This document shows positions 9,512-19,357 of a DNA stretch of 64,000 bases, piece by piece. A model generated the notes under the pieces. The model was not told where the DNA came from. It searched no databases and saw only the letters and a program-made list of their open reading frames with translations. The first letter of the stretch is position 1. Each line of letters opens with the position of its first letter. Origin of the DNA: Drosophila miranda (lineage: Eukaryota > Arthropoda > Insecta > Diptera > Drosophilidae); NCBI RefSeq assembly GCF_003369915.1, contig NW_022881647.1, positions 620,001-684,000 of the forward strand. The letters are read 5' to 3'. The position numbers were made by a program, and so were the translations under genes.

Positions 9512-10768
9512 ATGGCTGATCCGAAAAACGAAATGGGTACCGAAGCTGGCACAGCAATGGACAGCGAAAGCGGTAGAGACTCCTCAGTCAGCCCAATGGA
9601 AATAAATATATCCAACACAAATTGCAATTCGATGATAGTTCTGAACGATTTACGTCTGCTGGAGCTGATAACCAAGTATCCTTTTCTGTATAGTAAAGCA
9701 GCGCAGCCGGAACAGGACTCGGAATACGACGAGTGGGCCTGGAATCAGATTTCGAAGGAGTTTAATGCCAGCTACGAGAACTTGCCGCTGAGTGCCCCCT
9801 TCTCGCCAGACGAGCTGCAGTGGCGTTGGATCTTGCTGCTACCGACCATGGGCACCCTTTCGAAGGCGAAGGGACAAATTCCCTTTCAACTGTGGTCCCT
9901 TGTGACGGAGATCGAACGCTCGCTAAGTACAGAAAATTTGGAACCACCCAGGGACTTGAGTATGGCCCAGAACTTTCTACTCACTCAGCTGCCATTGGTG
10001 GAGGCCATGACGCTCAATGAGCGTCGGCGACTGGAAGTCGAGTTCCTCGATATCTTATTCCAACACGAAGTACCACTGGGTCCCGAAGAGCAGGCCACAG
10101 TCAAGACCGAATACGATGAATTCCTCAGATCTGTTCGGGTCAAGGAGCTGCCCATATCGGCTCTGGCACAACTCTCGCTTGATGGTCCTCAGTACAAACG
10201 AGTCCAACCAAAAATCGCACACACTTTTGCCATCCCAGGTCCCCGTCCCAAAACCAATCTGGCCATTAGCAGTGTGTCTGGTGGCCAGGATCTCATTAAT
10301 GTCCCGACGGCGACTGTTTTCATACCGATTCAAGCTTTCACGAGCAATGTGGTTGGACCCATTAATCCCGCGCCGGACGTTTCGACACCGCTTGATATCA
10401 ATGTGATTGGTGCCAAGAAGGAACCCGTTGAGTGCCCGCCGTCTGTTTCACCACCGCTGGACATTAAGACAGAGGTGGAGGTGGCCCTTGCGGCCATTGA
10501 GCTTGCCATTGAGATGGAAAATGTACGGGAAAATAACCCAGAAGAGGCACAAGAGAAATCACCGGAGAAAAACCGCACTCCCGTGGAGAAGCCCGATGAT
10601 GCCACCCTAAATCCTAATCCGCGGTATATACCGATCAAGAGCGCCAAGTACTACACAAAGAAGCTACTCGTTCGGGTGAAACGCATTGATCAGGACGAGT
10701 ATTTGCCGCTGTCCAGCATGGCAAAGCGCCCAAAGAAACGTAAATCCATGTACATCAAATGCACATAA
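9512..10768 (+). CDS. MADF-BESS domain protein, intact copy U5 (418 aa)
   Basis: Full-length copy with the ELAI repeat, no METHAS, VKELPIS, and the Lys-form C-terminus (PKKRKS) that makes a stronger nuclear-localisation pattern. The translation appears identical to U19 and U25. It differs from U3 by DLSMAQ. Confidence 0.87.
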   Translation: MADPKNEMGTEAGTAMDSESGRDSSVSPMEINISNTNCNSMIVLNDLRLLELITKYPFLYSKAAQPEQDSEYDEWAWNQISKEFNASYENLPLSAPFSPDELQWRWILLLPTMGTLSKAKGQIPFQLWSLVTEIERSLSTENLEPPRDLSMAQNFLLTQLPLVEAMTLNERRRLEVEFLDILFQHEVPLGPEEQATVKTEYDEFLRSVRVKELPISALAQLSLDGPQYKRVQPKIAHTFAIPGPRPKTNLAISSVSGGQDLINVPTATVFIPIQAFTSNVVGPINPAPDVSTPLDINVIGAKKEPVECPPSVSPPLDIKTEVEVALAAIELAIEMENVRENNPEEAQEKSPEKNRTPVEKPDDATLNPNPRYIPIKSAKYYTKKLLVRVKRIDQDEYLPLSSMAKRPKKRKSMYIKCT

Positions 10769-11014
10769 GTTTATTTTAAAAAATACATTACTATAAATTA
10801 CAACTTAAGGCTATTCTTTAATCCGAATTGGTTTTCATATTTCGTTTGCTTCGCATGCTCGATAAACTAGTAACTAAACAAACAAATATGCGGGAGCGGG
10901 AGTAGGAGCTGGAGCTGAACTGGAGGCTGCAGGCGGGATAACGAGGACGTAGTGGCGGACAAGGCCTCATGTGAAATGATACTGTTCAAAAAATTTTCAA
11001 TTGTTGGCGTTGTT

Positions 11015-11227
11015 CTACTCACTGTTGGGCGTCACATTGTTGTCAGTTTTGGTATCTGGATCAAGATTCGTATCCGGAGTTGGGGATGCTCCAATGCCGA
11101 CAACAGAGGGTATCTCAGCCTTCGGCGAATCCTCTTGCGCGTAGCTTACACGGAACGAATGGTGCCCTGGATCGAAAACTAAGGCTCCAATTTCGTCGCC
11201 GCCATATAGCATGTTGCCTCCATTCAT
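11015..11227 (-). pseudogene. Bap55: Bap55 first coding exon fragment (unit 5)
   Basis: Open first exon with [10 protein letters not shown] in place of [10 protein letters not shown]. The second change hits the conserved Gly of the actin-fold start. Short intron form with the candidate acceptor kept. Same type as the fragment at 47101. Confidence 0.85.
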
Positions 11228-11917
11228 CTTGGAGCGTCGGGACTACTTTTCAGCTTGATTTCTTGCAAAAGTTCTCGAAATGCCTGTCTTGTCTGTATTT
11301 ATTTTTTGTGGCTTTTTTCACGACGCTTGCGTTAATGGCAATCGACCTATCGATAAAATATACTGTCTGAAATTCAGAAATATACCGATGAAGAAGTGAA
11401 CTTATCCCACTTAATCCCCCTGTTTTAAACAGGATAACAACTTGAGTTAAATCGCGAAAAATAATAATAATAATAGTTCTTATTGTAGATCCATCCCATC
11501 CTTCATCTTTACTTTACCATGAACTGCGCTAAATCATATTACTAGCTAAACAGGACCCTCAGCCCTGAATACACAATTTTATCCGATTGATATATCAATT
11601 ATTTAATTTAAAAGTGATCGAAGATATGTGATCATGCGTCGTCGAGTCGATGTTTTATGACCATCTAGGTTTAAAATTAAAGTAAAGAACTTAGTTTGGA
11701 ATTTTCGAAATAAAACGCCGATTAGTTCCGCTCATCGCAAAAATATACCGATTTAATTAAAATTCGCAAAAAAATATACAACATTTTTTCGCCAGTCGAA
11801 AAACTACCACCTACAAATATATTATCATAAAAAAACAGGTATCGATATATTCATATGTTTATAAAATTCGGGGACAACAAAAAATTTTGAAGATCAAATC
11901 CGTCGCGTCGCCGAATA
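11228..11917. promoter_or_regulatory. Divergent promoter Bap55 / U6
   Basis: DREs at 11348-11355 and 11840-11847. Intact 15 bp palindrome. No 10 bp insertion. Confidence 0.65.
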
Positions 11918-13180
11918 ATGGCTGATCCGAAAAACGAAATGGGTACCGAAGCTGGCACAGCAATGGACAGCGAAAGCGGTAGAGACTCCTCAGTCAGCCC
12001 AATGGAAATAAATATATCCAACACAAATTGCAATTCGATGATAGTTCTGAACGATTTACGTCTGCTGGAGCTGATTACCAAGTATCCTTTTCTGTATAGT
12101 AAAGCAGCGCAGCCGGAACAGGACTCGGAATACGACGAGTGGGCCTGGAATCAGATTTCGAAGGAGTTTAATGCCAGCTACGAGAACTTGCCGCTGAGTG
12201 CCCCCTTCTCGGCAGACGAGCTGCAGTGGCGTTGGAACTTGCTGCTACCGACCATGGGCACCCTTTCGAAGGCGAAGGGACAAATTCCCTTTCAACTGTG
12301 GTCCCTTGTGACGGAGATCGAACGCTCGCTAAGTACAGAAAATTTGGAACCACCCAGGGACTTGATTATGGCCCAGAACTTTCTACTCACTCAGCTGCCA
12401 TTGGTGGAGGCCATGACGCTCAATGAGCGTCGGCGACTGGAAGTCGAGTTCCTCGATATCTTATTCCAACACGAAATGGAGACACATGCGTCCGTACCAC
12501 TGGGTCCCGAAGAGCAGGCCACAGTCAAGACCGAATACGATGAATTCCTCAGATCTGTTCGGGTCAAGGAGCTGCCCATATCGGCTCTGGCAGAACTCTC
12601 GCTTGATGGTCCTCAGTACAAACCAGTCCAACCAAAAATCGCACACACTTTTGCCATCCCAGGTCCCCGTCCCAAAACCAATCTGGTCATTAGCAGTGTG
12701 TCTGGTGGCCAGGATCTCATTAATGTCCCGACGGCGACTGTTTTCATACCGATTCAAGCTTTCACGAGCAATGTGGTTGGACCCATTAATCCCGCGCCGG
12801 ACGTTTCGACACCGCTTGATATCAATGTGATTGGTGCCAAGAAGGAACCCGTTGAGTGCCCGCCGTCTGTTTCACCACCGCTGGACATTAAGACAGAGGT
12901 GGAGGTGGCCCTTGCGGCAATTGAGATGGAAAATGTACGGGAAAATAACCCAGAAGAGGCACAAGAGAAATCACCGGAGAAAAACCGCACTCCCGTGGAG
13001 AAGCCCGATGATGCCACTCTAAATCCTAATCCGCGGTATATACCGATCAAGAGCGCCAAGTACTACACAAAGAAGCTACTCGTTCGGGTGAAGCGCATTG
13101 ATCAGGACGAGTATTTGCCGCTGTCCAGCATGGCAAAGCGCCCAAAGAAACGTGAATCCATGTACATCAAATGCACATAA
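11918..13180 (+). CDS. MADF-BESS domain protein, intact copy U6 (420 aa)
   Basis: The longest form. It has six extra residues (METHAS) right after the BESS motif and lacks ELAI. Other markers are FSADELQWRWN (others FSPDELQWRWI) in the last MADF helix, DLIMAQ, ALAELSL, QYKPVQ and NLVISS. It is the most divergent intact haplotype, and its markers recur in U1, U12, U14, U15 and U20. The Pro-to-Ala and Ile-to-Asn changes sit in or beside the putative DNA-recognition helix. Translation appears identical to U20. Confidence 0.87.
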   Translation: MADPKNEMGTEAGTAMDSESGRDSSVSPMEINISNTNCNSMIVLNDLRLLELITKYPFLYSKAAQPEQDSEYDEWAWNQISKEFNASYENLPLSAPFSADELQWRWNLLLPTMGTLSKAKGQIPFQLWSLVTEIERSLSTENLEPPRDLIMAQNFLLTQLPLVEAMTLNERRRLEVEFLDILFQHEMETHASVPLGPEEQATVKTEYDEFLRSVRVKELPISALAELSLDGPQYKPVQPKIAHTFAIPGPRPKTNLVISSVSGGQDLINVPTATVFIPIQAFTSNVVGPINPAPDVSTPLDINVIGAKKEPVECPPSVSPPLDIKTEVEVALAAIEMENVRENNPEEAQEKSPEKNRTPVEKPDDATLNPNPRYIPIKSAKYYTKKLLVRVKRIDQDEYLPLSSMAKRPKKRESMYIKCT

Positions 13181-13426
13181 GTTTATTTTAAAAAATACAT
13201 TACTATAAATTACAACTTAAGGCTATTCTTTAATCCAAATTGGTTTTCATATTTCGTTTGCTTCGCATGCTCGATAAACTAGTAACTAAACAAACAAATA
13301 TGCGGGAGCGGGAGTAGGAGCTGGAGCTGAACTGGAGGCTGCAGGCGGGATAACGAGGACGTAGTGGCGGACAAGGCATCATGTGAAATGATACTGTTCA
13401 AAAAATTTTCAATTGTTGGCGTTGTT

Positions 13427-13639
13427 CTACTCACTGTTGGGCGTCACATTGTTGTCAGTTTTGGTATCTGGATCAAGATTCGTATCCGGAGTTTGGGATG
13501 CTCCAATGCCGACAACAGAGGGTATCTCAGCCTTCGGCGAATCCTCTTGCGCGTAGCCCACACGCAACGAATGGTGCCCTGGATCGAAAACTAAGGCTCC
13601 AATTTCGTCGCCGACATATAGCATGTTGCCTCCATTCAT
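13427..13639 (-). pseudogene. Bap55: Bap55 first coding exon fragment (unit 6)
   Basis: Open first exon, LYVGDE and GASQTP type. The stub has CATCAT for CCTCAT, so the candidate acceptor AG is lost. Same type as the fragments at 49513 and 56056. Confidence 0.85.
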
Positions 13640-14328
13640 CTTGGAGCGTCGGGACTACTTTTCAGCTTGATTTCTTGCAAAAGTTCTCGAAATGCCTGTC
13701 TTGTCTGCATTTATTTTTGTGGCTTTTTTCACGACGCTTGCGTTAATGGCAATCGACCTATCGATAAAATATACTGTCTGAAATTCAGAAATATACCGAT
13801 GAAGAAGTGAACTTATCCCACTTAATCCCCCTGTTTTAAACAGGATAACAACTTGAGTTAAATCGCGAAAAATAATAATAATAATAGTTCTTATTGTAGA
13901 TCCATCCCATCCTTCATCTTTACTTTACCATGAACTGCGCTAAATCATATTACTAGCTAAACAGGACCCTCAGCCCTGAATACACAATTTTATCCGATTG
14001 ATATATCAATTATTTAATTTAAAAGTGATCGAAGATATGTGATCATGCGTCGTCGAGTCGATGTTTTATGACCATCTAGGTTTAAAATTAAAGTAAAGAA
14101 CTTAGTTTGGAATTTTCGAAATAAAACGCCGATTAGTTCCGCTCATCGCAAAAATATACCGATTTAATTAAAATTCGCAAAAAAATATACAACATTTTTT
14201 CGCCAGTCGAAAAACTACCACCTACAAATATATTATCATAAAAAAACAGGTATCGATATATTCATATGTTTATAAAATTCGGGGACAACAAAAAATTTTG
14301 AAGATCAAATCCGTCGCGTCGCCGAATA
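13640..14328. promoter_or_regulatory. Divergent promoter Bap55 / U7
   Basis: DREs at 13759-13766 and 14251-14258. Intact palindromes. No 10 bp insertion. Confidence 0.65.
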
Positions 14329-15585
14329 ATGGCTGATCCGAAAAACGAAATGGGTACCGAAGCTGGCACAGCAATGGACAGCGAAAGCGGTAGAGACTCC
14401 TCAGTCAGCCCAATGGAAATAAATATATCCAACACAAATTGCAATTCGATGATAGTTCTGAACGATTTACGTCTGCTGGAGCTGATAACCAAGTATCCTT
14501 TTCTGTATAGTAAAGCAGCGCAGCCGGAACAGGACTCGGAATACGACGAGTGGGCCTGGAATCAGATTTCGAAGGAGTTTAATGCCAGCTACGAGAACTT
14601 GCCGCTGAGTGCCCCCTTCTCGCCAGACGAGCTGCAGTGGCGTTGGATCTTGCTGCTACCGACCATGGGCACCCTTTCGAAGGCGAAGGGACAAATTCCC
14701 TTTCAACTGTGGTCCCTTGTGACGGAGATCGAACGCTCGCTAAGTACAGAAAATTTGGAACCACCCAGGGACTTGAGTATGGCCCAGAACTTTCTACTCA
14801 CTCAGCTGCCATTGGTGGAGGCCATGACGCTCAATGAGCGTCGGCGACTGGAAGTCGAGTTCCTCGATATCTTATTCCAACACGAAGTACCACTGGGTCC
14901 CGAAGAGCAGGCCACAGTCAAGACCGAATACGATGAATTCCTCAGATCTGTTCGGGTCAAGGAGCTGCCCATATCGGCTCTGGCACAACTCTCGCTTGAT
15001 GGTCCTCAGTACAAACGAGTCCAACCAAAAATCGCACACACTTTTGCCATCCCAGGTCCCCGTCCCAAAACCAATCTGGCCATTAGCAGTGTGTCTGGTG
15101 GCCAGGATCTCATTAATGTCCCGACGGCGACTGTTTTCATACCGATTCAAGCTTTCACGAGCAATGTGGTTGGACCCATTAATCCCGCGCCGGACGTTTC
15201 GACACCGCTTGATATCAATGTGATTGGTGCCAAGAAGGAACCCGTTGAGTGCCCGCTGTCTGTTTCACCACCGCTGGACATTAAGACAGAGGTGGAGGTG
15301 GCCCTTGCGGCCATTGAGCTTGCCATTGAGATGGAAAATGTACGGGAAAATAACCCAGAAGAGGCACAAGAGAAATCACCGGAGAAAAACCGCACTCCCG
15401 TGGAGAAGCCCGATGATGCCACCCTAAATCCTAATCCGCGGTATATACCGATCAAGAGCGCCAAGTACTACACAAAGAAGCTACTCGTTCGGGTGAAGCG
15501 CATTGATCAGGACGAGTATTTGCCGCTGTCCAGCATGGCAAAGCGCCCAAAGAAACGTGAATCCATGTACATCAAATGCACATAA
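14329..15585 (+). CDS. MADF-BESS domain protein, intact copy U7 (418 aa)
   Basis: Full-length copy with ELAI, no METHAS, and the Glu-form C-terminus. A private change gives VECPLSVS for VECPPSVS in the proline-rich segment. This copy has no counterpart in the second large block, where U20 is followed directly by a U8-like copy. Confidence 0.86.
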   Translation: MADPKNEMGTEAGTAMDSESGRDSSVSPMEINISNTNCNSMIVLNDLRLLELITKYPFLYSKAAQPEQDSEYDEWAWNQISKEFNASYENLPLSAPFSPDELQWRWILLLPTMGTLSKAKGQIPFQLWSLVTEIERSLSTENLEPPRDLSMAQNFLLTQLPLVEAMTLNERRRLEVEFLDILFQHEVPLGPEEQATVKTEYDEFLRSVRVKELPISALAQLSLDGPQYKRVQPKIAHTFAIPGPRPKTNLAISSVSGGQDLINVPTATVFIPIQAFTSNVVGPINPAPDVSTPLDINVIGAKKEPVECPLSVSPPLDIKTEVEVALAAIELAIEMENVRENNPEEAQEKSPEKNRTPVEKPDDATLNPNPRYIPIKSAKYYTKKLLVRVKRIDQDEYLPLSSMAKRPKKRESMYIKCT

Positions 15586-15831
15586 GTTTATTTTAAAAAA
15601 TACATTACTATAAATTACAACTTAAGGCTATTCTTTAATCCGAATTGGTTTTCATATTTCGTTTGCTTCGCATGCTCGATAAACTAGTAACTAAACAAAC
15701 AAATATGCGGGAGCGGGAGTAGGAGCTGGAGCTGAACTGGAGGCTGCAGGCGGGATAACGAGGACGTAGTGGCGGACAAGGCCTCATGTGAAATGATACT
15801 GTTCAAAAAATTTTCAATTGTTGGCGTTGTT

Positions 15832-16044
15832 CTACTCACTGTTGGGCGTCACATTGTTGTCAGTTTTGGTATCTGGATCAAGATTCGTATCCGGAGTTGG
15901 GGATGCTCCAATTCCGACAACAGAGGGTATCTCAGCCTTCGGCGAATCCTCTTGCGCGTAGCCCACACGGAACGAATGGTGCCCTGGATCGAAAACTAAG
16001 GCTCCAATTTCGTCGCCGCCATATAGCATGTTGCCTCCATTCAT
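15832..16044 (-). pseudogene. Bap55: Bap55 first coding exon fragment (unit 7)
   Basis: Open first exon with [10 protein letters not shown]. Short intron form with the candidate acceptor kept. Confidence 0.85.
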
Positions 16045-16746
16045 CTTGGAGCGTCGGGACTACTTTTCAGCTTGATTTCTTGCAAAAGTTCTCGAAATGC
16101 CTGTCTTGTCTGTATTTATTTTTTGTGGCTTTTTTCACGACGCTTGCGTTAATGGCAATCGACCTATCGATAAAATATACTGTCTGAAATTCAGAAATAT
16201 ACCGTAATATACCGATGAAGAAGTGAACTTTTCCCACTTAATCCCCCTGTTTTAAACAGGATAACAACTTGAGTTAAATCGCGAAAAATAATAATAATAA
16301 TAATAGTTCTTATTGTAGATCCATCCCATCCTTCATCTTTACTTTACCATGAACTGCGCTAAATCATATTACTAGCTAAACAGGACCCTCAGCCCTGAAT
16401 ACACAATTTTATCCGATTTATATATCAATTATTTAATTTAAAAGTGATCGAAGATATGTGATCATGCGTCGTCGAGTCGATGTTTTATGACCATCTAGGT
16501 TTAAAATTAAAGTAAAGAACTTAGTTTGGAATTTTCGAAATAAAACGCCGATTAGTTCCGCTCATCGCAAAAATATACCGATTTAATTAAAATTCGCAAA
16601 AAAATATACAACATTTTTTCGCCAGTCGAAAAACTACCACCTACAAATATATTATCATAAGAAAACAGGTATCGATATATTCATATGTTTATAAAATTCG
16701 GGACAACAAAAAATTTAGAAGATCAAATCCGTCGCGTCGCCGAATA
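16045..16746. promoter_or_regulatory. Divergent promoter Bap55 / U8
   Basis: DREs at 16165-16172 and 16670-16677. The mid-region palindrome is changed to TTTATATATCAA. One G is missing in the leader (CGGGAC for CGGGGAC) and TTTTGA is changed to TTTAGA shortly upstream of the ATG. Confidence 0.65.
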
Positions 16747-17928
16747 ATGGCTGATCCGAAAAACGAAATGGGTACCGAAGCTGGCACAGCAATGGACAGC
16801 GAAAGCGGTAGAGACTCCTCAGTCAGCCCAATGGAAATAAATATATACAACACAAATTGCAATTCGATGATAGTTCTGAACGATTTACGTCTGCTGGAGC
16901 TGATAACCAAGTATCCTTTTCTGTATAGTAAAGCAGCGCAGCCGGAACAGTACTCGGAATACGACGAGTGGGCCTGGAATCAGATTTCGAAGGAGTTTAA
17001 TGCCAGCTACGAGAACTTGCCGCTGAGTGCCCCCTTCTCGCCAGACGAGCTGCAGTGGCGTTGGATCTTGCTGCTACCGACCATGGGCACCCTTTCGAAG
17101 GCGAAGGGACAAATTCCCTTTCAACTGTGGTCCCTTGTGACGGAGATCGAACGCTCGCTAAGTACAGAAAATTTGGAACCACCCAGGGACTTGAGTATGG
17201 CCCAGAACTTTCTACTCACTCAGCTGCCATTGGTGGAGGCCATGACGCTCAATGAGCGTCGGCGACTGGAAGTCGAGTTCCTCGATATCTTATTCCAACA
17301 CGAAGTACCACTGGGTCCCGAAGAGCAGGCCACAGTCAAGACCGAATACGATGAATTCCTCAGATCTGTTCGGGTCAAGGAGCTGCCCATATCGGCTCTG
17401 GCACAACTCTCGCTTGATGGTCCTCAGTACAAACGAGTCCAACCAAAAATCGCACACACTTTTGCCATCCCAGGTCCCCGTCCCAAAACCAATCTGGCCA
17501 TTAGCAGTGTGTCTGGTGGCCAGGATCTCATTAATGTCCCGACGGCGACTGTTTTCATACCGATTCAAGCTTTCACGAGCAATGTGGTTGGACCCATTAA
17601 TCCCGCGCCGGACGTTTCGACACCGCTTGATATCAATGTGATTGGTGCCAAGAAGGAACCCGTTGAGTGCCCGCCGTCTGTTTCACCACCGCTGGACATT
17701 AAGACAGAGGTGGAGGTGGCCCTTGCGGCCATTGAGCTTGCCATTGAGATGGAAAATGTACGGGAAAATAACCCAGAAGAGGCACAAGAGAAATCACCGG
17801 AGAAAAACCGCACTCCCGTGGAGAAGCCCGATGATACCACTCTAAATCCTAATCCGCGGTATATACCGATCAAGAGCGCCAAGTACTACACAAAGAAGCT
17901 ACTCGTTCGGGTGAAGCGCATTGATTAG
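16747..17928 (+). CDS. MADF-BESS protein copy U8, C-terminally truncated (393 aa)
   Basis: MADF and BESS are complete, but codon 394 is TAG where intact copies have CAG, removing 25 residues including the basic KRPKKR patch that is the only evident nuclear-localisation signal. Other markers are INIYNTN, EQYSEYD inside the MADF domain, and DDTTLN. The unread remainder continues to the old stop at 18003. It could be a pseudogene or a protein with altered localisation. U21 carries the same stop. Confidence 0.7.
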   Translation: MADPKNEMGTEAGTAMDSESGRDSSVSPMEINIYNTNCNSMIVLNDLRLLELITKYPFLYSKAAQPEQYSEYDEWAWNQISKEFNASYENLPLSAPFSPDELQWRWILLLPTMGTLSKAKGQIPFQLWSLVTEIERSLSTENLEPPRDLSMAQNFLLTQLPLVEAMTLNERRRLEVEFLDILFQHEVPLGPEEQATVKTEYDEFLRSVRVKELPISALAQLSLDGPQYKRVQPKIAHTFAIPGPRPKTNLAISSVSGGQDLINVPTATVFIPIQAFTSNVVGPINPAPDVSTPLDINVIGAKKEPVECPPSVSPPLDIKTEVEVALAAIELAIEMENVRENNPEEAQEKSPEKNRTPVEKPDDTTLNPNPRYIPIKSAKYYTKKLLVRVKRID

Positions 17929-18259
17929 GACGAGTATTTGCCGCTGTCCAGCATGGCAAAGCGCCCAAAGAAACGTGAATCCATGTACATCAAATGCACA
18001 TAAGTTTATTTTAAAAAATACATTACTATAAATTAGAACTTAAGGCTATTCTTTAATCCGAATTGGTTTTCATATCTCGTTTGCTTCGCATGCTCGATAA
18101 ACTAGTAACTAAACAAACAAATATGCGGGAGCGGGAGTAGGAGCTGGAGCTGAACTGGAGGCTGCAGGCGGGATAACGAGGACGTAGTGGCGGACAAGGC
18201 CTCATGTGAAATCATGTGAAATGATACTGTTCAAAGAATTTTCAATTGTTGGCGTTGTT

Positions 18260-18469
18260 CTACTCACTGTTGGGCGTCACATTGTTGTCAGTTTTGGTAT
18301 CTGGATCAAGATTCGTATCCGGAGTTGGGGATGCTCCAATGCCGACAACAGAGGGTATCGCCTTCGGCGAATCCTCTTGCGCGTAGCCCACACGCAACGA
18401 ATGGTGCCCTGGATCGAAAGCTAGGGCTCCAATTTCGTCGCCGCCATATAGCATGTTGCCTCCATTCAT
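18260..18469 (-). pseudogene. Bap55: Bap55 first coding exon fragment (unit 8), one codon deleted
   Basis: Open first exon, but 3 bp are deleted in frame, giving [10 protein letters not shown] (one Glu lost from the loop before PSVVG). GALAFDP replaces GALVFDP. Same type as the fragment at 51931. Confidence 0.85.
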
Positions 18470-19159
18470 CTTGGAGCGTCGGGACTACTTTTCAGCTTGA
18501 TTTCTTGCAAAAGTTCTCGAAATGCCTGTCTTGTCTGTATTTATTTTTTGTGGCTTTTTTCACGACGCTTGCGTTAATGGCAATCGACCTATCGATAAAA
18601 TATACTGTCTGAAATTCAGAAATATACCGATGAAGAAGTGAACTTATCCCACTTAATCCCCCTGTTTTAAACAGGATAACAACTTGAGTTAAATCGCGAA
18701 AAATAATAATAATAATAGTTCTTATTGTAGATCCATCCCATCCTTCATCTTTACTTTACCATGAACTGCGCTAAATCATATTACTAGCTAAACAGGACCC
18801 TCAGCCCTGAATACACAATTTTATCCGATTGATATATCAATTATTTAATTTAAAAGTGATCGAAGATATGTGATCATGCGTCGTCGAGTCGATGTTTTAT
18901 GACCATCTAGGTTTAAAATTAAAGTAAAGAACTTAGTTTGGAATTTTCGAAATAAAACGCCGATTAGTTCCGCTCATCGCAAAAATATACCGATTTAATT
19001 AAAATTCGCAAAAAAATATACAACATTTTTTCGCCAGTCGAAAAACTACCACCTACAAATATATTATCATAAAAAAACAGGTATCGATATATTCATATGT
19101 TTATAAAATTCGGGGACAACAAAAAATTTTGAAGATCAAATCCGTCGCGTCGCCGAATA
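18470..19159. promoter_or_regulatory. Divergent promoter Bap55 / U9
   Basis: DREs at 18590-18597 and 19082-19089. Intact palindromes. Nothing unusual although the gene it serves is broken. Confidence 0.6.
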
Positions 19160-19357
19160 ATGGCTGATCCGAAAAACGAAATGGGTACCGAAGCTGGCAC
19201 AGCAATGGACAGCGAAAGCGGTAGAGACTCCTCAGTCAGCCCAATGGAAATAAATATGTCCAACACAAATTGCAATTCGATGATAGTTCTGAACGATTTA
19301 CGTCTGCTGGAGCTAATTACCAAGTATCCTTTTCTGTATAGTAAAGCAGCGCTGTAA
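19160..19357 (+). pseudogene. MADF-BESS copy U9, 5' remnant (65 codons)
   Basis: Only the N-terminal tail and the first MADF helix remain (to YSKAA); the frame then enters foreign DNA and stops after one more codon. INMSNTN marks this haplotype, shared with U10 and U22. The residual protein would lack the DNA-recognition helix and BESS. Confidence 0.85.
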
